From contig JBBDIU010000134.1 of the NCBI GenBank assembly GCA_040880205.1, positions 1-64,000 of the forward strand: a DNA stretch of 64,000 nt. The letters are read 5' to 3'. The DNA comes from WACF01 sp040880205 (lineage in GTDB: Bacteria; Pseudomonadota; Gammaproteobacteria; Pseudomonadales; Cellvibrionaceae). The position numbers and the translations under genes were made by a program. The number at the start of each line of letters is the position of its first letter. The stretch's first letter is position 1. Shown here in pieces: positions 15,857 to 25,412 of this stretch. Below the pieces are notes generated by a model. The model was not told where the DNA came from. It did not search any database and was given only the letters and a program-made list of their open reading frames with translations.

Positions 15857-17230
15857 ATGGTTTTATTCCGCCGACTTGGTAGCGCTTTACTGCTAATAAT
15901 CACCTGCTCGGTTTTGCTTTTCGGCTATTCCGCCCCAGGGCACACTCAAGAACACGAGCGCGAAAAACGGCGGGTTGCACAGGTGCTGTCCACGGCGGGC
16001 TATCGCAAAATGGCCGAAGCCCGGGAATTACTCGAAGCCGACGATCAAAGTAGCGGTATTGCGCTTTTACAGGAAGTGATTGACGGCAGTCGCTATTCCG
16101 AATACGACCAGGCGAAGGCCCTGCAAATACGCGCCTTTGTGTACGTCTCGGACAATCAATACGCGCAGGCCATTGAGATGTATACCCGCGCCTTGGACTT
16201 ACAGGTGCTCGACCTTGGCTCGGAGCTTGAATTGATCTACAGCCTGGCGAATTTGTACGCCTATACCGAGCAATACCAACAAAGCATCGCGTTCCTGGAA
16301 AAATGGTTCGCGGCAACGGACAACCCGGATGCCCAGGCGCATTTTACGGCAGCCCAGGTATACGCACTGTCCGAGGAACCCACCACGGCTTTGTACTACG
16401 CCGAACGCGGCTTGACCCTGCACCAAAACGACCCCGAAGCGGAGCCGCGGGAAAGTTGGTACCGGTTGCTTCTCGCCATCCGTTTGCAACTCAAGAAATA
16501 TTCCGAAGGCAGTGAACTCTTGGAACAAATGATTGAGCTGTGGCCAAACAAAACCGAGTACTACACCCAACTCAGCGCACTGTATGGCGAACTGGGACGG
16601 GAATTGGACGCGCTACTGGTGATGGCCATTGCGCATCGCACCGGCCTTTTAAGCGAAGGCACCAGCAAGGAACGCCTTGCGCGGATGTACCGCTACCACG
16701 ATTATCCTCATAAAGGGGCCGGCATTCTGCAAGCCATGATCGACCAAGACGAATCCGCCGATGACGGACAAGAATGGAAAGCGCTGGGCGACGCCTACTC
16801 GCAAGCGCGCGAGTGGGAATCGGCAAAAACAGCGTATTTGCAGGGGGCAAGGCTCTCGTCCACCGGCGAGGACTGGCTGCGCATCTGTCAGACGGCTTCC
16901 CGGGACGGCTTGTGGAACGAGGCCAGGGAATATTGTCAGAATGCCATCGACAAGGGTGGTCTGGAAGAGGACCACAACTACGCCTGGCAGATCCTGGCAC
17001 TGGCGCATTACCACGGCGACGACCGACACGCTGCCATGGAGGCATTTGCGCAATGCAGCGAACCGCCCGAAGCCGACAATACCTGCACTGAGTGGCTGAG
17101 CCATGTCGAAAAACAAATTGAACAGGAAAAACTGGAGGATGAGCGACAGCTACGCGAACAACAGCAAGCCGCGCAACGGAAAGATAGCGTAGAAGACGCA
17201 GTGGAAAGCGCTTTGTACTTCCACCGCTAA
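15857..17230 (+). CDS. TPR protein, last gene of the Ton operon
   Basis: 457 residues from this start: signal peptide (LGSALLLIITCSVLLFGYSA) and many tetratricopeptide-like helix pairs across residues 45-430, ending in a Glu/Gln-rich tail. DUF3450/ExbB/ExbD/TonB operons often end with such a periplasmic TPR protein, presumably a scaffold for the Ton complex. An alternative ATG at 15650 has a better ribosome site (GGGAG, 8 bases) but would put 69 non-conserved-looking residues and a hairpin ahead of the signal peptide; I prefer 15857 because of the signal peptide. The choice is uncertain. Confidence 0.75.
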   Translation: MVLFRRLGSALLLIITCSVLLFGYSAPGHTQEHEREKRRVAQVLSTAGYRKMAEARELLEADDQSSGIALLQEVIDGSRYSEYDQAKALQIRAFVYVSDNQYAQAIEMYTRALDLQVLDLGSELELIYSLANLYAYTEQYQQSIAFLEKWFAATDNPDAQAHFTAAQVYALSEEPTTALYYAERGLTLHQNDPEAEPRESWYRLLLAIRLQLKKYSEGSELLEQMIELWPNKTEYYTQLSALYGELGRELDALLVMAIAHRTGLLSEGTSKERLARMYRYHDYPHKGAGILQAMIDQDESADDGQEWKALGDAYSQAREWESAKTAYLQGARLSSTGEDWLRICQTASRDGLWNEAREYCQNAIDKGGLEEDHNYAWQILALAHYHGDDRHAAMEAFAQCSEPPEADNTCTEWLSHVEKQIEQEKLEDERQLREQQQAAQRKDSVEDAVESALYFHR

Positions 17231-17360
17231 GCGACAATTGACCGTGAGAAAATGACCGCCCAGGGATAGGGAGCCTCGGCACCGAGACCCCGGACTGGAC
17301 TATTCCGCCAACAAACAGTAGATTGCGGGCAGTTCGAATAACGACGATCCGAGGAAGACT

Positions 17361-19511
17361 ATGAAGCGATTTGGAACTCTCGCCATTGCCAGTTTGGGCG
17401 TTTTGGCGGCCTGCAATCAGGTTCAGGAATCCGACAAGGCCGAGATTGAACAGGCGAGCGCCTCGCAGGCCTATACCGCCGCGGTGGACAGCGCGCGTTT
17501 AATCGCCGCCGACCAGGAAGCGGGGCAGTGGATGTCCCACGGCCGCACTTACGACGAACAGCGCTTTAGCCCGTTGGACCAGATTAACCGCGACAACGTG
17601 GATCAACTGGGTTTGACCTGGTACGCGGACATGGACACCAGCCGCGGACAGGAAGCGACCCCCATCGTGGTGGACGGCGCCTTGTATGTCACCACCGCCT
17701 GGAGCACGGTGAAAGCCTTTGATGTGGAATCCGGCCAGTTGATTTGGGCCTATGACCCGCAAGTGGACCGCGCCAAGGGCGTGGATGCCTGTTGTGATGT
17801 GGTCAATCGCGGCGTGGCTGTGTGGGAAGGCAAGGTTTTTGTCGGCACCCTCGACGGCCGGTTGGTGGCCCTGGATTCCAAAAACGGCGAGGTCCTCTGG
17901 GAAGAAATGACCGTGGACACCAGCAAGCCCTACACCGTGACCGGCGCCCCGCGTGTAATAAAAGGTAAAGTTATTATCGGTAACGGCGGCGCCGAATTGG
18001 GCGTGCGCGGTTACATTACCGCCTACGATGCCGACACCGGTGAAATGGACTGGCGCTTTTACACGGTGCCCGGCAACCCCGCCGATGGTTTCGAACAGCC
18101 GGAACTGGAACAGGCCGCCGAAACCTGGAATGGCGAATGGTGGGAACAAGGCGGCGGCGGGACCGTGTGGGATTCCATGGCCTACGATCCCGACTTGGAT
18201 TTGCTTTATATCGGCGTGGGCAACGGTTCGCCCTGGAATCAGGCGATTCGCAGTCCCGGCGGCGGCGACAACCTGTTCCTGACCTCCATTGTGGCCCTGG
18301 ACCCGGACGACGGTACCTACAAGTGGCACTACCAAACCACCCCGGGGGAAACCTGGGATTACACCGCCACCCAGCACATTATTCTGGCCGATCTGGACAT
18401 TGACGGGGAACAACGCCGCGTCGTTATGCAGGCACCCAAGAATGGCTTTTTCTACGTGTTGGACGCGGTCACCGGTGAACTGGTATCGGCGGAGAATTTC
18501 GTGCCCATCAACTGGGCCACCCACGTGGACCTGGAAACCGGCCGGCCGGTGGAAGTGGCAGCGGCCCGCTACGACAAAACCGGCGAGCCGCACATCGTGT
18601 TCCCCGGCCCCCAGGGTGGCCACAACTGGCACCCGATGGCATTCAATCCGCAAACCGGTCTGGTCTATCTTCCCGCGCGGGAACAGAGCACCGGCTATGT
18701 ATCGGATGTTGATTTCACCGCGTCCATTCGCGGCTGGAATACCGGCATCGACTTTGCGCGCGGCGCCGCCTTGATGCGCGACAGCAGCCAGAATCCGCCC
18801 ACCCCCAAATCCTATCTGCAAGCCTGGGATCCGGTGGCGCAAAAAGAAGTCTGGCGCGCGCCGCACAACAATCCCAGCGACGCCAGCGGGGTCCTGACAA
18901 CCGCCGGCAAGCTGGTATTCCAGGGTAATTCGGCCGGCGAATTCATCGCCTACGGCGCCGAAACCGGCGAACGCCTCTGGACGGGTATTACCCAGGCCAG
19001 CGTGGTGGCCGCACCGTCCACCTATACCGTCAACGGCGAGCAGCACGTGGCCATTCTGGTCGGCGCGCGCGGCCTTCCCAGCCGTGGCCCCGGCGCGGTG
19101 GGCTCAACCACCGACAAGTCCACCAACAATTCCCGCCTGCTGGTCTACAAGTTGGGCGGCACCGCCAGCCTGCCCAATGCGGCCGTCGACCTGACCAGAA
19201 CAAGCACGCCATCCAGCAGTGAGCGCCCCGCGCCGCCGCCGGTAACCGCTTCCATCGAAACCATCGCCCACGGCGAACAGGTGTACGGTCGCTTTTGCAG
19301 CGTTTGTCATGGTCCCAGCGCGGCCAGTCCCGACCCGGGTACTTTCCCCGACTTGCGACATAGCCTGCGCATTCGCGGCGAGGAAACCTGGGCCGACGTG
19401 GTACTCGAGGGTGAACTGGCCGACAAAGGCATGGTCTCCTTTGCTTCGACCATTTCGGAAAGCGATTCCGAAGCGATACGTGCCTACGTAATCTCCCAAG
19501 CCAATCAGTAA
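17361..19511 (+). CDS. PQQ-dependent quinohemoprotein alcohol dehydrogenase, lipoprotein
   Basis: 716 residues: a lipoprotein signal (LGVLAACNQ, lipobox LAAC), an eight-bladed PQQ propeller with the vicinal disulfide C144-C145, catalytic D333 in TWDYTATQ, and a C-terminal cytochrome c with CSVCH (C646, C649, H650). It oxidises alcohols and passes electrons via PQQ to haem. Position D333+2 is Thr, not the Asp typical of lanthanide XoxF/ExaF enzymes, which argues for Ca2+. Lipid anchoring is not the usual soluble-periplasmic form. It precedes a TonB receptor gene on the same strand. Confidence 0.92.
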   Translation: MKRFGTLAIASLGVLAACNQVQESDKAEIEQASASQAYTAAVDSARLIAADQEAGQWMSHGRTYDEQRFSPLDQINRDNVDQLGLTWYADMDTSRGQEATPIVVDGALYVTTAWSTVKAFDVESGQLIWAYDPQVDRAKGVDACCDVVNRGVAVWEGKVFVGTLDGRLVALDSKNGEVLWEEMTVDTSKPYTVTGAPRVIKGKVIIGNGGAELGVRGYITAYDADTGEMDWRFYTVPGNPADGFEQPELEQAAETWNGEWWEQGGGGTVWDSMAYDPDLDLLYIGVGNGSPWNQAIRSPGGGDNLFLTSIVALDPDDGTYKWHYQTTPGETWDYTATQHIILADLDIDGEQRRVVMQAPKNGFFYVLDAVTGELVSAENFVPINWATHVDLETGRPVEVAAARYDKTGEPHIVFPGPQGGHNWHPMAFNPQTGLVYLPAREQSTGYVSDVDFTASIRGWNTGIDFARGAALMRDSSQNPPTPKSYLQAWDPVAQKEVWRAPHNNPSDASGVLTTAGKLVFQGNSAGEFIAYGAETGERLWTGITQASVVAAPSTYTVNGEQHVAILVGARGLPSRGPGAVGSTTDKSTNNSRLLVYKLGGTASLPNAAVDLTRTSTPSSSERPAPPPVTASIETIAHGEQVYGRFCSVCHGPSAASPDPGTFPDLRHSLRIRGEETWADVVLEGELADKGMVSFASTISESDSEAIRAYVISQANQ

Positions 19512-19539
19512 GCTTTAAAAACAGCCCCCGCAAATAAAT

Positions 19540-19571
19540 CCCCGGTTTGTAGCGAAAGCCACAAACCGGGG
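19540..19571. repeat. Hairpin after the alcohol dehydrogenase gene
   Basis: An 11-bp perfect stem CCCCGGTTTGT / ACAAACCGGGG with a 10-base loop starts 28 bp after the stop. There is no T-run, so it may be a REP-like palindrome that protects the 3' end of the transcript, not an intrinsic terminator. Confidence 0.65.
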
Positions 19572-19701
19572 TACACCGCGATTAATAACTCCGAGGCATG
19601 GCCGGGGCGAGGTGCGACAATTTGCCGCATTGACTCCCACCCCGCTTCCTCTACATTAGCAGCCCGGTTTCTGGTTTCGGTTTTGGTGTGCGGGTCTGCT
19701 A

Positions 19702-21996
19702 ATGAAAGTAAAAAACGCCTCTATTACACGCGCGCTCGCCGCACTGATTATGCTGCCGTGGTTTGCACCCACCAGCGGCCAGGAGGCGGAACAGACGCAA
19801 ACCGAGCGGGAAGAAATTATTGTTTGGGGCGAAGACGGCAGCAATGGCAGCGGCGCTTCCAACAGCTCGGTGAGCCTGGTAACACCGGAAGACCTGCTCA
19901 GTGTCAACGTCACGACCACCGAGGATTTGGTGAAGCACGAACCCAGCCTGGTGGTGCGACGGCGTTTTATCGGCGATGCCAACGGCACCCTGGGCATCCG
20001 TGGTTCCAACATGTTTCAAACGCCCCGCTCCATGGTGTTCGCCGATGGCGTGCCCCTCCATTACTTTTTGCAATCGCGCTGGAACGGCGCACCGCGCTGG
20101 ACCCTGGTGTCCGCCAGCGAAATCGCCCAGGTGGAAGTGATCTACGGGCCGTTTTCCGCCGAGTACAGCGGCAACGCCATGGGCGGCGTGGTGCTGATTG
20201 AAACCGCGATTCCCCGGGAGCGGGAATTTCATTTCGACGCGGCTTATTTTTCCCAGCAGTTCGACGCCTACGGCTTTGACGACACTGTCAGCGGCCACAA
20301 ACAGTTTTTCTCCTACGGCGATCGCTTCGATGATCTGAGCCTGTATGTTTCCTACAACCGTTTGCGCGGCCAGTCTCAACCCCAATCCTTCTTCCCTGGC
20401 GACGCGAGCAATACCGGCAATCCCCAACCGGTTAGCGGCGCCATTGCGGAACGGGACGAACTGGGCAATCCACAGCGCTACTTCGGCGACAGCGGCGTGA
20501 TCGACACCGAAACCGACAACGTGAAATTCAAAACCGGTTACGAGTTCGGCGACTGGATGGCGCTGTTCAATCTGGCCTACGAAGATCGTCGCTCCGAGGC
20601 GGACTCCGCCAACAGTTACCTGCGCGGCACCACCGGTGCGATTGGGTGGAGCGGCGAGTTCATGCAAAATGGCCACGCCTTTTCGGTGCCGGCCAGCGGC
20701 CTCAACGTTAGCGACTCGGAGCGGCGCAGTTTGTCCGCGGGTTTGCGACTGCGCGGTGACCTGAGCGATTCCGCCGCCCTGGAAGTCAACCTCAATCGCT
20801 TCGATATTTTGCGCGATGAACAGCGCAGTTCCAGCGCCAACCCGGCCGACCCCACCTGGTCCCCGGCTGGCCAGGTTACCGACTTCGATAACACCGGCTG
20901 GCAAACCGCCGAGGTGAAACTGAACCTGGGCGAGTTGGGTTTGCCCGGCCTGGAATTGGTTACCGGCCTGCGCCACGAACGCTACCGTTTGCACATTGAT
21001 GTTTACGACAGCAACAATTACGCGGCGGGCCGCAAGGACACCTACAGCGATCGCAGCGGCGGTGAAACGGCCATTACCGCCGGTTTCGCCCAACTCAATT
21101 GGGCCGTTGATTCGCGCTGGGATCTGGCTGTCGGTGGCCGCTTGGAGCGCTGGCAAAGCCGGGCGGGTTATTACGCCGAGGACGATCCGAACACGGCGAT
21201 CCTTGACCTGCAACATTTGCCCGCTCGCAGTAGAAGTGAATTCTCGCCCAAGTTCTCCCTGGGCTTTCAACCCGAGGAAAATTGGTTGCTGCGTTACTCC
21301 CTTGCCCGCGCCTTTCGCTTTCCCATTGTGGAAGAATTGTTTAGCCAATATCAGGCCTTCAATGCCATCAACGAAGCCAACCCGGACCTGCGCCCGGAAA
21401 AGGGTCTGCACCACAACCTGATGCTGGAACGACAACTGCAACTGGGTTATTGGCGAATTAATTTGTTTGCGGAAGATATCGAGGATGTTATCGAAGCCCA
21501 GAGCACAACCTTGCCCGGCGGTGCTTCGCTGCGCACCTTCATTCCCATCGACGAAGTGCAAACTTGGGGCGCCGAACTGGTGGCCAATGTGTTCGATCTG
21601 CTGCCATCCACCGATATTCGCTTCAATATCGCTTATACCCAAGCGAAAATTGTAAAAAATAATGCCGATACCGCTATTGAAGGCAATCGTTTTCCGCGCA
21701 TGCCCGAGTGGCGCGCCAACCTGTTGGCCACCTACCACATCAACCCGCGTTGGAACGTCGGCGGCAGCTTGCAATACGCCAGCGACAGCTACGGTCGGCT
21801 CGACAATGCGGACAAGCAAGACAATGTGTACGGCGCCCAGGATGCCTACACGCGCATTGGACTGAAAGGCAACGTTCAACTGACCGAACATGTCGCGTTT
21901 GCCCTGGGCATTGACAATCTAAGGAATGAAATCGATTACGTGGCCCACCCCTGGCCGGGCCGAACCTATTACCTGAATGTTTCTTACGATTACTAG
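19702..21996 (+). CDS. TonB-dependent outer-membrane receptor
   Basis: 764 residues: signal peptide, a TonB-box-like EEIIVWGED near residue 35, plug domain (about 50-165, VRRRFIGDANGTLGIRGSNMFQTPRSMVFADGVP ... GPFSAEYSGNAMGGVVLIET) and a 22-strand barrel ending YLNVSYDY with terminal aromatic residue. It takes up an unidentified metal complex or other ligand across the outer membrane. The PQQ enzyme upstream and the PepSY protein downstream suggest a metal or cofactor substrate, but the ligand cannot be read from sequence. Confidence 0.93.
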   Translation: MKVKNASITRALAALIMLPWFAPTSGQEAEQTQTEREEIIVWGEDGSNGSGASNSSVSLVTPEDLLSVNVTTTEDLVKHEPSLVVRRRFIGDANGTLGIRGSNMFQTPRSMVFADGVPLHYFLQSRWNGAPRWTLVSASEIAQVEVIYGPFSAEYSGNAMGGVVLIETAIPREREFHFDAAYFSQQFDAYGFDDTVSGHKQFFSYGDRFDDLSLYVSYNRLRGQSQPQSFFPGDASNTGNPQPVSGAIAERDELGNPQRYFGDSGVIDTETDNVKFKTGYEFGDWMALFNLAYEDRRSEADSANSYLRGTTGAIGWSGEFMQNGHAFSVPASGLNVSDSERRSLSAGLRLRGDLSDSAALEVNLNRFDILRDEQRSSSANPADPTWSPAGQVTDFDNTGWQTAEVKLNLGELGLPGLELVTGLRHERYRLHIDVYDSNNYAAGRKDTYSDRSGGETAITAGFAQLNWAVDSRWDLAVGGRLERWQSRAGYYAEDDPNTAILDLQHLPARSRSEFSPKFSLGFQPEENWLLRYSLARAFRFPIVEELFSQYQAFNAINEANPDLRPEKGLHHNLMLERQLQLGYWRINLFAEDIEDVIEAQSTTLPGGASLRTFIPIDEVQTWGAELVANVFDLLPSTDIRFNIAYTQAKIVKNNADTAIEGNRFPRMPEWRANLLATYHINPRWNVGGSLQYASDSYGRLDNADKQDNVYGAQDAYTRIGLKGNVQLTEHVAFALGIDNLRNEIDYVAHPWPGRTYYLNVSYDY

Positions 21997-22126
21997 TGAG
22001 TACACTTAATCTACACAGAAAGAACAACCTTTTTAGAGGCCTGGCCCATCGGCCCGCGACCGTTGTTCTGAGTGGAGGTGGTCTGAGTTGAGGTGTTCTG
22101 AGTTGAGGCAGTTGGTGCCCGCAATA

Positions 22127-22231
22127 CACGGACAGCCGGGTACTGTTTCTCCGTTCAAATGGGCCATCCCTGGCCCGGTCCCGCTGCTGTCCTGCACCTA
22201 TTCACTCCGAAACAGTACCCGGCTGCCCGTG
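22127..22231. repeat. Long hairpin repeat with CATCCCTG inner loop
   Basis: 23-bp arms (22127-22149 and 22209-22231) match with one mismatch. Inside is a small palindrome GGGC-CATCCCTG-GCCC. The right half (CCGCTGCTGTCC... CTCCGAAACAG) recurs at 39963-40045 beside an N gap, so this is a dispersed element. Confidence 0.8.
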
Positions 22232-22410
22232 CAAAGCTGGAGCATTGCCTCAGCTCATTGCCTTGGCGGTCTGAGACAAAGCCTCGCTAGAATCTGCCTC
22301 GAAATTGGATTTGGAATGTCGAGAACCTCAAGTGGCACGGTAGCGAGCAAGGGGATTCGGGAGGGCTTTGCAGAACGGAGCCCAGAGCCCCCAATTTAGA
22401 GATCGGACCC

Positions 22411-22584
22411 GAATGGCACTTCCTTAAGCCGTCTACGCGGGTCGTCATTCCCGCGAAAGCGGGAATCCAGTGGCTTCGACATGCTGGACTCCCGCTTTCG
22501 CGGGAGTGACGGCTGGGTATCGCTAACTTTTTTACCAATCCGCTGTTCAACTTAGTTACTACCACCCTTAGGGACGTGCCATTC
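22411..22584. mobile_element. MITE-like element C enclosing a REP palindrome
   Basis: 174 bp with imperfect terminal inverted repeats (GAATGGCACTTCCTTAAG against GAATGGCACGTCCCTAAG when the right end is reversed). The interior has a 27-bp inverted repeat pair (22444-22470 and 22484-22510, two mismatches) of the widespread GTCATTCCCGCGAAAGCGGG type. It has almost the same length as element A (180 bp). Confidence 0.7.
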
Positions 22585-22637
22585 AGATCGGAGGCCTCGA
22601 TTTAAAGAGCAAGTTCTAAAAATTTTTGGCAACAGCG

Positions 22638-24029
22638 ATGATGAATAATACCGGCACGCAAACAATGGGATCGACCCGGGGCACAGCCCTCTACCGCACC
22701 GTGTGGCGCTGGCACTTTTACGCCGGCCTGTTTTGCATTCCCTTCGTGTTGATGTTGGCGCTGTCCGGCAGTATTTATTTATTCAAACCGCAAATCGATG
22801 CATGGATTGACCGGCCCTATCACAATCTGTCGGTCGGCGCCGAGCGCGCCTCACCGAACGAGCATATTGCCGCCGCCTTGCAAGCCGTACCCGGGTCGCA
22901 CTTTGTCAATTATCAATTACCGGAAAGTCCAAACCACACGGTGGTGATCGGCGTTAGCCAAGGCGGAGAGCAGACTTTGGTTTACGTTAATCCCTACACC
23001 CGCGAGGTGTTGAAAACCATCGGCTACGAGGATCAGTTCATTCGTCAGGTGCGCAGCTTTCACGGCGAGCTGTTGGCGGGCAACGCCGGTTCCATTCTGG
23101 TGGAATTGGCGGGTTGCTGGGCCATTGTGTTAATTATTAGCGGGCTTTACCTGTGGTGGCCGCGCTCCGGCCAAGGCATTGCCGGCATTCTCTACCCGCG
23201 CCTGACACGCGGCGGCCGGGTATTCTGGCGGGATTTGCACGCGGTCACAGGAATTTGGATCAGCTTTTTCGCGCTATTTTTATTGATCAGCGGTCTGCCC
23301 TGGGCACTGGTGTGGGGCAGTGCCTTCCAGGAAGTGCGGCAATGGCAAGCGCCGACGCAACAGCTTTCGCAGCAACAATCCCAACACGAAGGCCATCACC
23401 AAGCTCATCAGGAACAGGACTGGAGCCTGGGCCGCGCCGAAGAACAAGCCGCACTGGAAAATGCGGCCGTGAAAGAAGTTTCCCTATTGCCGACACTATT
23501 GGCCAACGCTCAAGCACTCAACTTTGCCCCGCCGGCGCTGTTGTCGGTGTCGAAGGACGATTCCACGGTCTGGCGACTCTCGTCGGAACACCAGAATCGC
23601 ACGCTGCGCGCGGACGCCTGGTTGGATGACAACGGTGCAGTGCTGCGCCAGCAAACCTTCGCCGAAGGCAAGGCAGTGGATCGGATCATCGGCATTGGCG
23701 CGGCCGCCCACGAAGGGCAACTGTTTGGCTGGTTCAATCAACTGTTGGGTTTGCTGACCACCAGCGGCTTGATCTTGATCAGCATCACCGGCTTCGTACT
23801 TTGGCGTCGGCGCAAACCCGGCCGCGTTCTCGGTGCGCCGCCGGCGCTGCCCAATGAAAGGGTGGGCATAGCAGTAACGCTGATCGTGTTCGGCCTGGCC
23901 TTGATGTTGCCGCTTTTGGCGGTGTCGCTGCTGTCACTGCTGACCTTGGAATATTTTGTGTTGCGACGTTTTCGCGCAAGCCGTTTATGGTTGGGACTGG
24001 AACAGGCGATAAATCCACGATTCCAATAA
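22638..24029 (+). CDS. PepSY-associated membrane protein (putative ferric/metal reductase type)
   Basis: About 463 residues with four membrane segments (near residues 22-48, 150-175, 200-230, 375-400, and a further hydrophobic tail) and PepSY domains in the periplasmic loops (VYVNPYTREVLKTIGYEDQFIRQVRSFHGELL). The family sits beside TonB siderophore receptors and is thought to reduce or handle iron complexes at the inner membrane. A His/Gln-rich loop (QQSQHEGHHQAHQE, about residues 245-262) could bind metal. The start is uncertain: ATGs at 22638 and 22641 both lack a strong ribosome site. Confidence 0.82.
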   Translation: MMNNTGTQTMGSTRGTALYRTVWRWHFYAGLFCIPFVLMLALSGSIYLFKPQIDAWIDRPYHNLSVGAERASPNEHIAAALQAVPGSHFVNYQLPESPNHTVVIGVSQGGEQTLVYVNPYTREVLKTIGYEDQFIRQVRSFHGELLAGNAGSILVELAGCWAIVLIISGLYLWWPRSGQGIAGILYPRLTRGGRVFWRDLHAVTGIWISFFALFLLISGLPWALVWGSAFQEVRQWQAPTQQLSQQQSQHEGHHQAHQEQDWSLGRAEEQAALENAAVKEVSLLPTLLANAQALNFAPPALLSVSKDDSTVWRLSSEHQNRTLRADAWLDDNGAVLRQQTFAEGKAVDRIIGIGAAAHEGQLFGWFNQLLGLLTTSGLILISITGFVLWRRRKPGRVLGAPPALPNERVGIAVTLIVFGLALMLPLLAVSLLSLLTLEYFVLRRFRASRLWLGLEQAINPRFQ

Positions 24030-24081
24030 CGCCGCCGTCTGTAGTAGGCTTGCCTACCGTATAAGGCAAAGAACGCATACC

Positions 24082-25311
24082 GTGCACTCACAAATTGAAG
24101 AGATTTATCGCAAGGAATCGCGCCGCATTTTCGCCACGTTGATCCGCCTGTTGGGCGACTTCGATCTGGCCGAGGAATGTTTGCAGGAGGCTTTCACTGC
24201 CGCCATGAACCAGTGGCCAAAGGAAGGCGTGCCGCGCAATCCCCGTGCCTGGCTGGTATCGGCGGCACGCTTCAAGGGTATTGATCGCCTGCGCAAGCAA
24301 AACCGGGCGCATTTAGCGCGGGATGAACTCCTGGCGAAAATAGAACAGGAACAACAGAGCCAGCCAGACGATGAAGAACACATTCAGGACGACCGGCTGC
24401 GCCTGATTTTCACCTGCTGCCACCCCGCCCTTGCTCCCAATGTTCAGATCGCCCTCACCCTGCGCGAAGTATGTGGACTCACCACGGAAATGATTGCTGC
24501 CGCCTTTCTGTTGCAACCGACAACCCTCGCGCAACGGCTGGTGCGCGCCAAGGCAAAAATCCGCTCCGCCGGTATTCCGTATGAGGTGCCCGATGCACAA
24601 CATCTACCGGAGCGGCTGGATGCGGTGTTAGCAGTGATTTATCTGGTTTTCAATGAGGGCTACAACGTCTCCAGTGGCGATCAGATCACCCGCTCCGATC
24701 TCACCGGCGAAGCCATTCGCCTGGCCCGCCTGTTGTTGGATCTGCTGCCGGAACCGGAAGTGATGGGTCTGCTCGCGTTGATGTTGTTGCACGATTCACG
24801 CAGGGCCGCGCGGGTGTCGGCGACCAGTGAACTGGTATTGCTGGAAGATCAGGATCGCAAACGCTGGGATCAAGCACAAATCGCGGAAGGCAAAGCCCTG
24901 GTGGAGAATGCCCTGCGCACGCGCCGCTTCGGCAGTTACACCTTACAGGCGGCAATTGCCGCAGTGCACGCCGAGGCTACGCGGGCGGCGGATACCGACT
25001 GGCCACAAATCGTGGCCCTATACGATCTATTACGGCGCGCCGAACCTTCACCGGTGGTGGAACTGAACCGCGCCGTCGCCGTCGCCATGCGCGACGGTCC
25101 GGCAGCGGGACTGGCCTTGATTGATTCCATCATGGCCAACGGTCAACTGGACAACTATCACCTGGCCCACGCCGCCCGCGCCGACCTGTGTCGCCGGCTC
25201 GGCCGCGCGGAAGATGCCCGCGCCGCCTATGAGCGGGCGCTGTCACTGGCCCAACAGGGCCCGGAGCAACGTTTTCTGCAAAATCGCCTGCGGGAAATAT
25301 CCGCAGATTAA
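24082..25311 (+). CDS. ECF42-type RNA polymerase sigma factor with TPR-like C-terminus
   Basis: 409 residues, twice the length of a normal ECF factor. Region 2 (YRKESRRIFATLIRLLGDFDLAEECLQEAFTAAM) and region 4 (LTTEMIAAAFLLQPTTLAQRLVRAKAKI) are followed by a roughly 220-residue helical DUF6596/TPR-like extension. Known ECF42 factors lack a classical anti-sigma factor and sit next to DGPF/YciI genes; here the DGPFAE motif occurs in the proteins at 25413 and 26349. It starts with GTG at 24082. It should drive the downstream gene set. Confidence 0.9.
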   Translation: MHSQIEEIYRKESRRIFATLIRLLGDFDLAEECLQEAFTAAMNQWPKEGVPRNPRAWLVSAARFKGIDRLRKQNRAHLARDELLAKIEQEQQSQPDDEEHIQDDRLRLIFTCCHPALAPNVQIALTLREVCGLTTEMIAAAFLLQPTTLAQRLVRAKAKIRSAGIPYEVPDAQHLPERLDAVLAVIYLVFNEGYNVSSGDQITRSDLTGEAIRLARLLLDLLPEPEVMGLLALMLLHDSRRAARVSATSELVLLEDQDRKRWDQAQIAEGKALVENALRTRRFGSYTLQAAIAAVHAEATRAADTDWPQIVALYDLLRRAEPSPVVELNRAVAVAMRDGPAAGLALIDSIMANGQLDNYHLAHAARADLCRRLGRAEDARAAYERALSLAQQGPEQRFLQNRLREISAD

Positions 25312-25412
25312 AATCCCCCCAAGCTGTCGATTTTCCTTTTTTCCATCCGACTGTACAGTAGTACTACCGCAGGCCACAGCAACTCAACCACCCAACCGCA
25401 ATGGGAAATAAC

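Larger units (their letters stand above)
21997..22637. other. Repeat-filled intergenic region
   Basis: About 640 bases without a credible gene. It holds a short direct repeat (TTCTGAGT(T/G)GAGG variants, 22074-22109), the hairpin repeat at 22127-22231 and MITE-like element C at 22411-22584. No clear promoter for the PepSY gene is evident. Confidence 0.7.

Noticed and set aside
17499..19046. 515-codon minus-strand frame opposite the PQQ dehydrogenase
   Set aside because: Shadow of a gene with full PQQ and haem motifs.
19540..19571. Intrinsic terminator after the alcohol dehydrogenase
   Set aside because: The stem is strong but no T-run follows, so it is listed only as a hairpin repeat.
19699..21891. 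730-codon minus-strand open frame opposite the TonB receptor
   Set aside because: It is a codon-bias shadow of the receptor gene, which has a signal peptide, plug and barrel; the minus frame has none and low-complexity Gly/Val composition.
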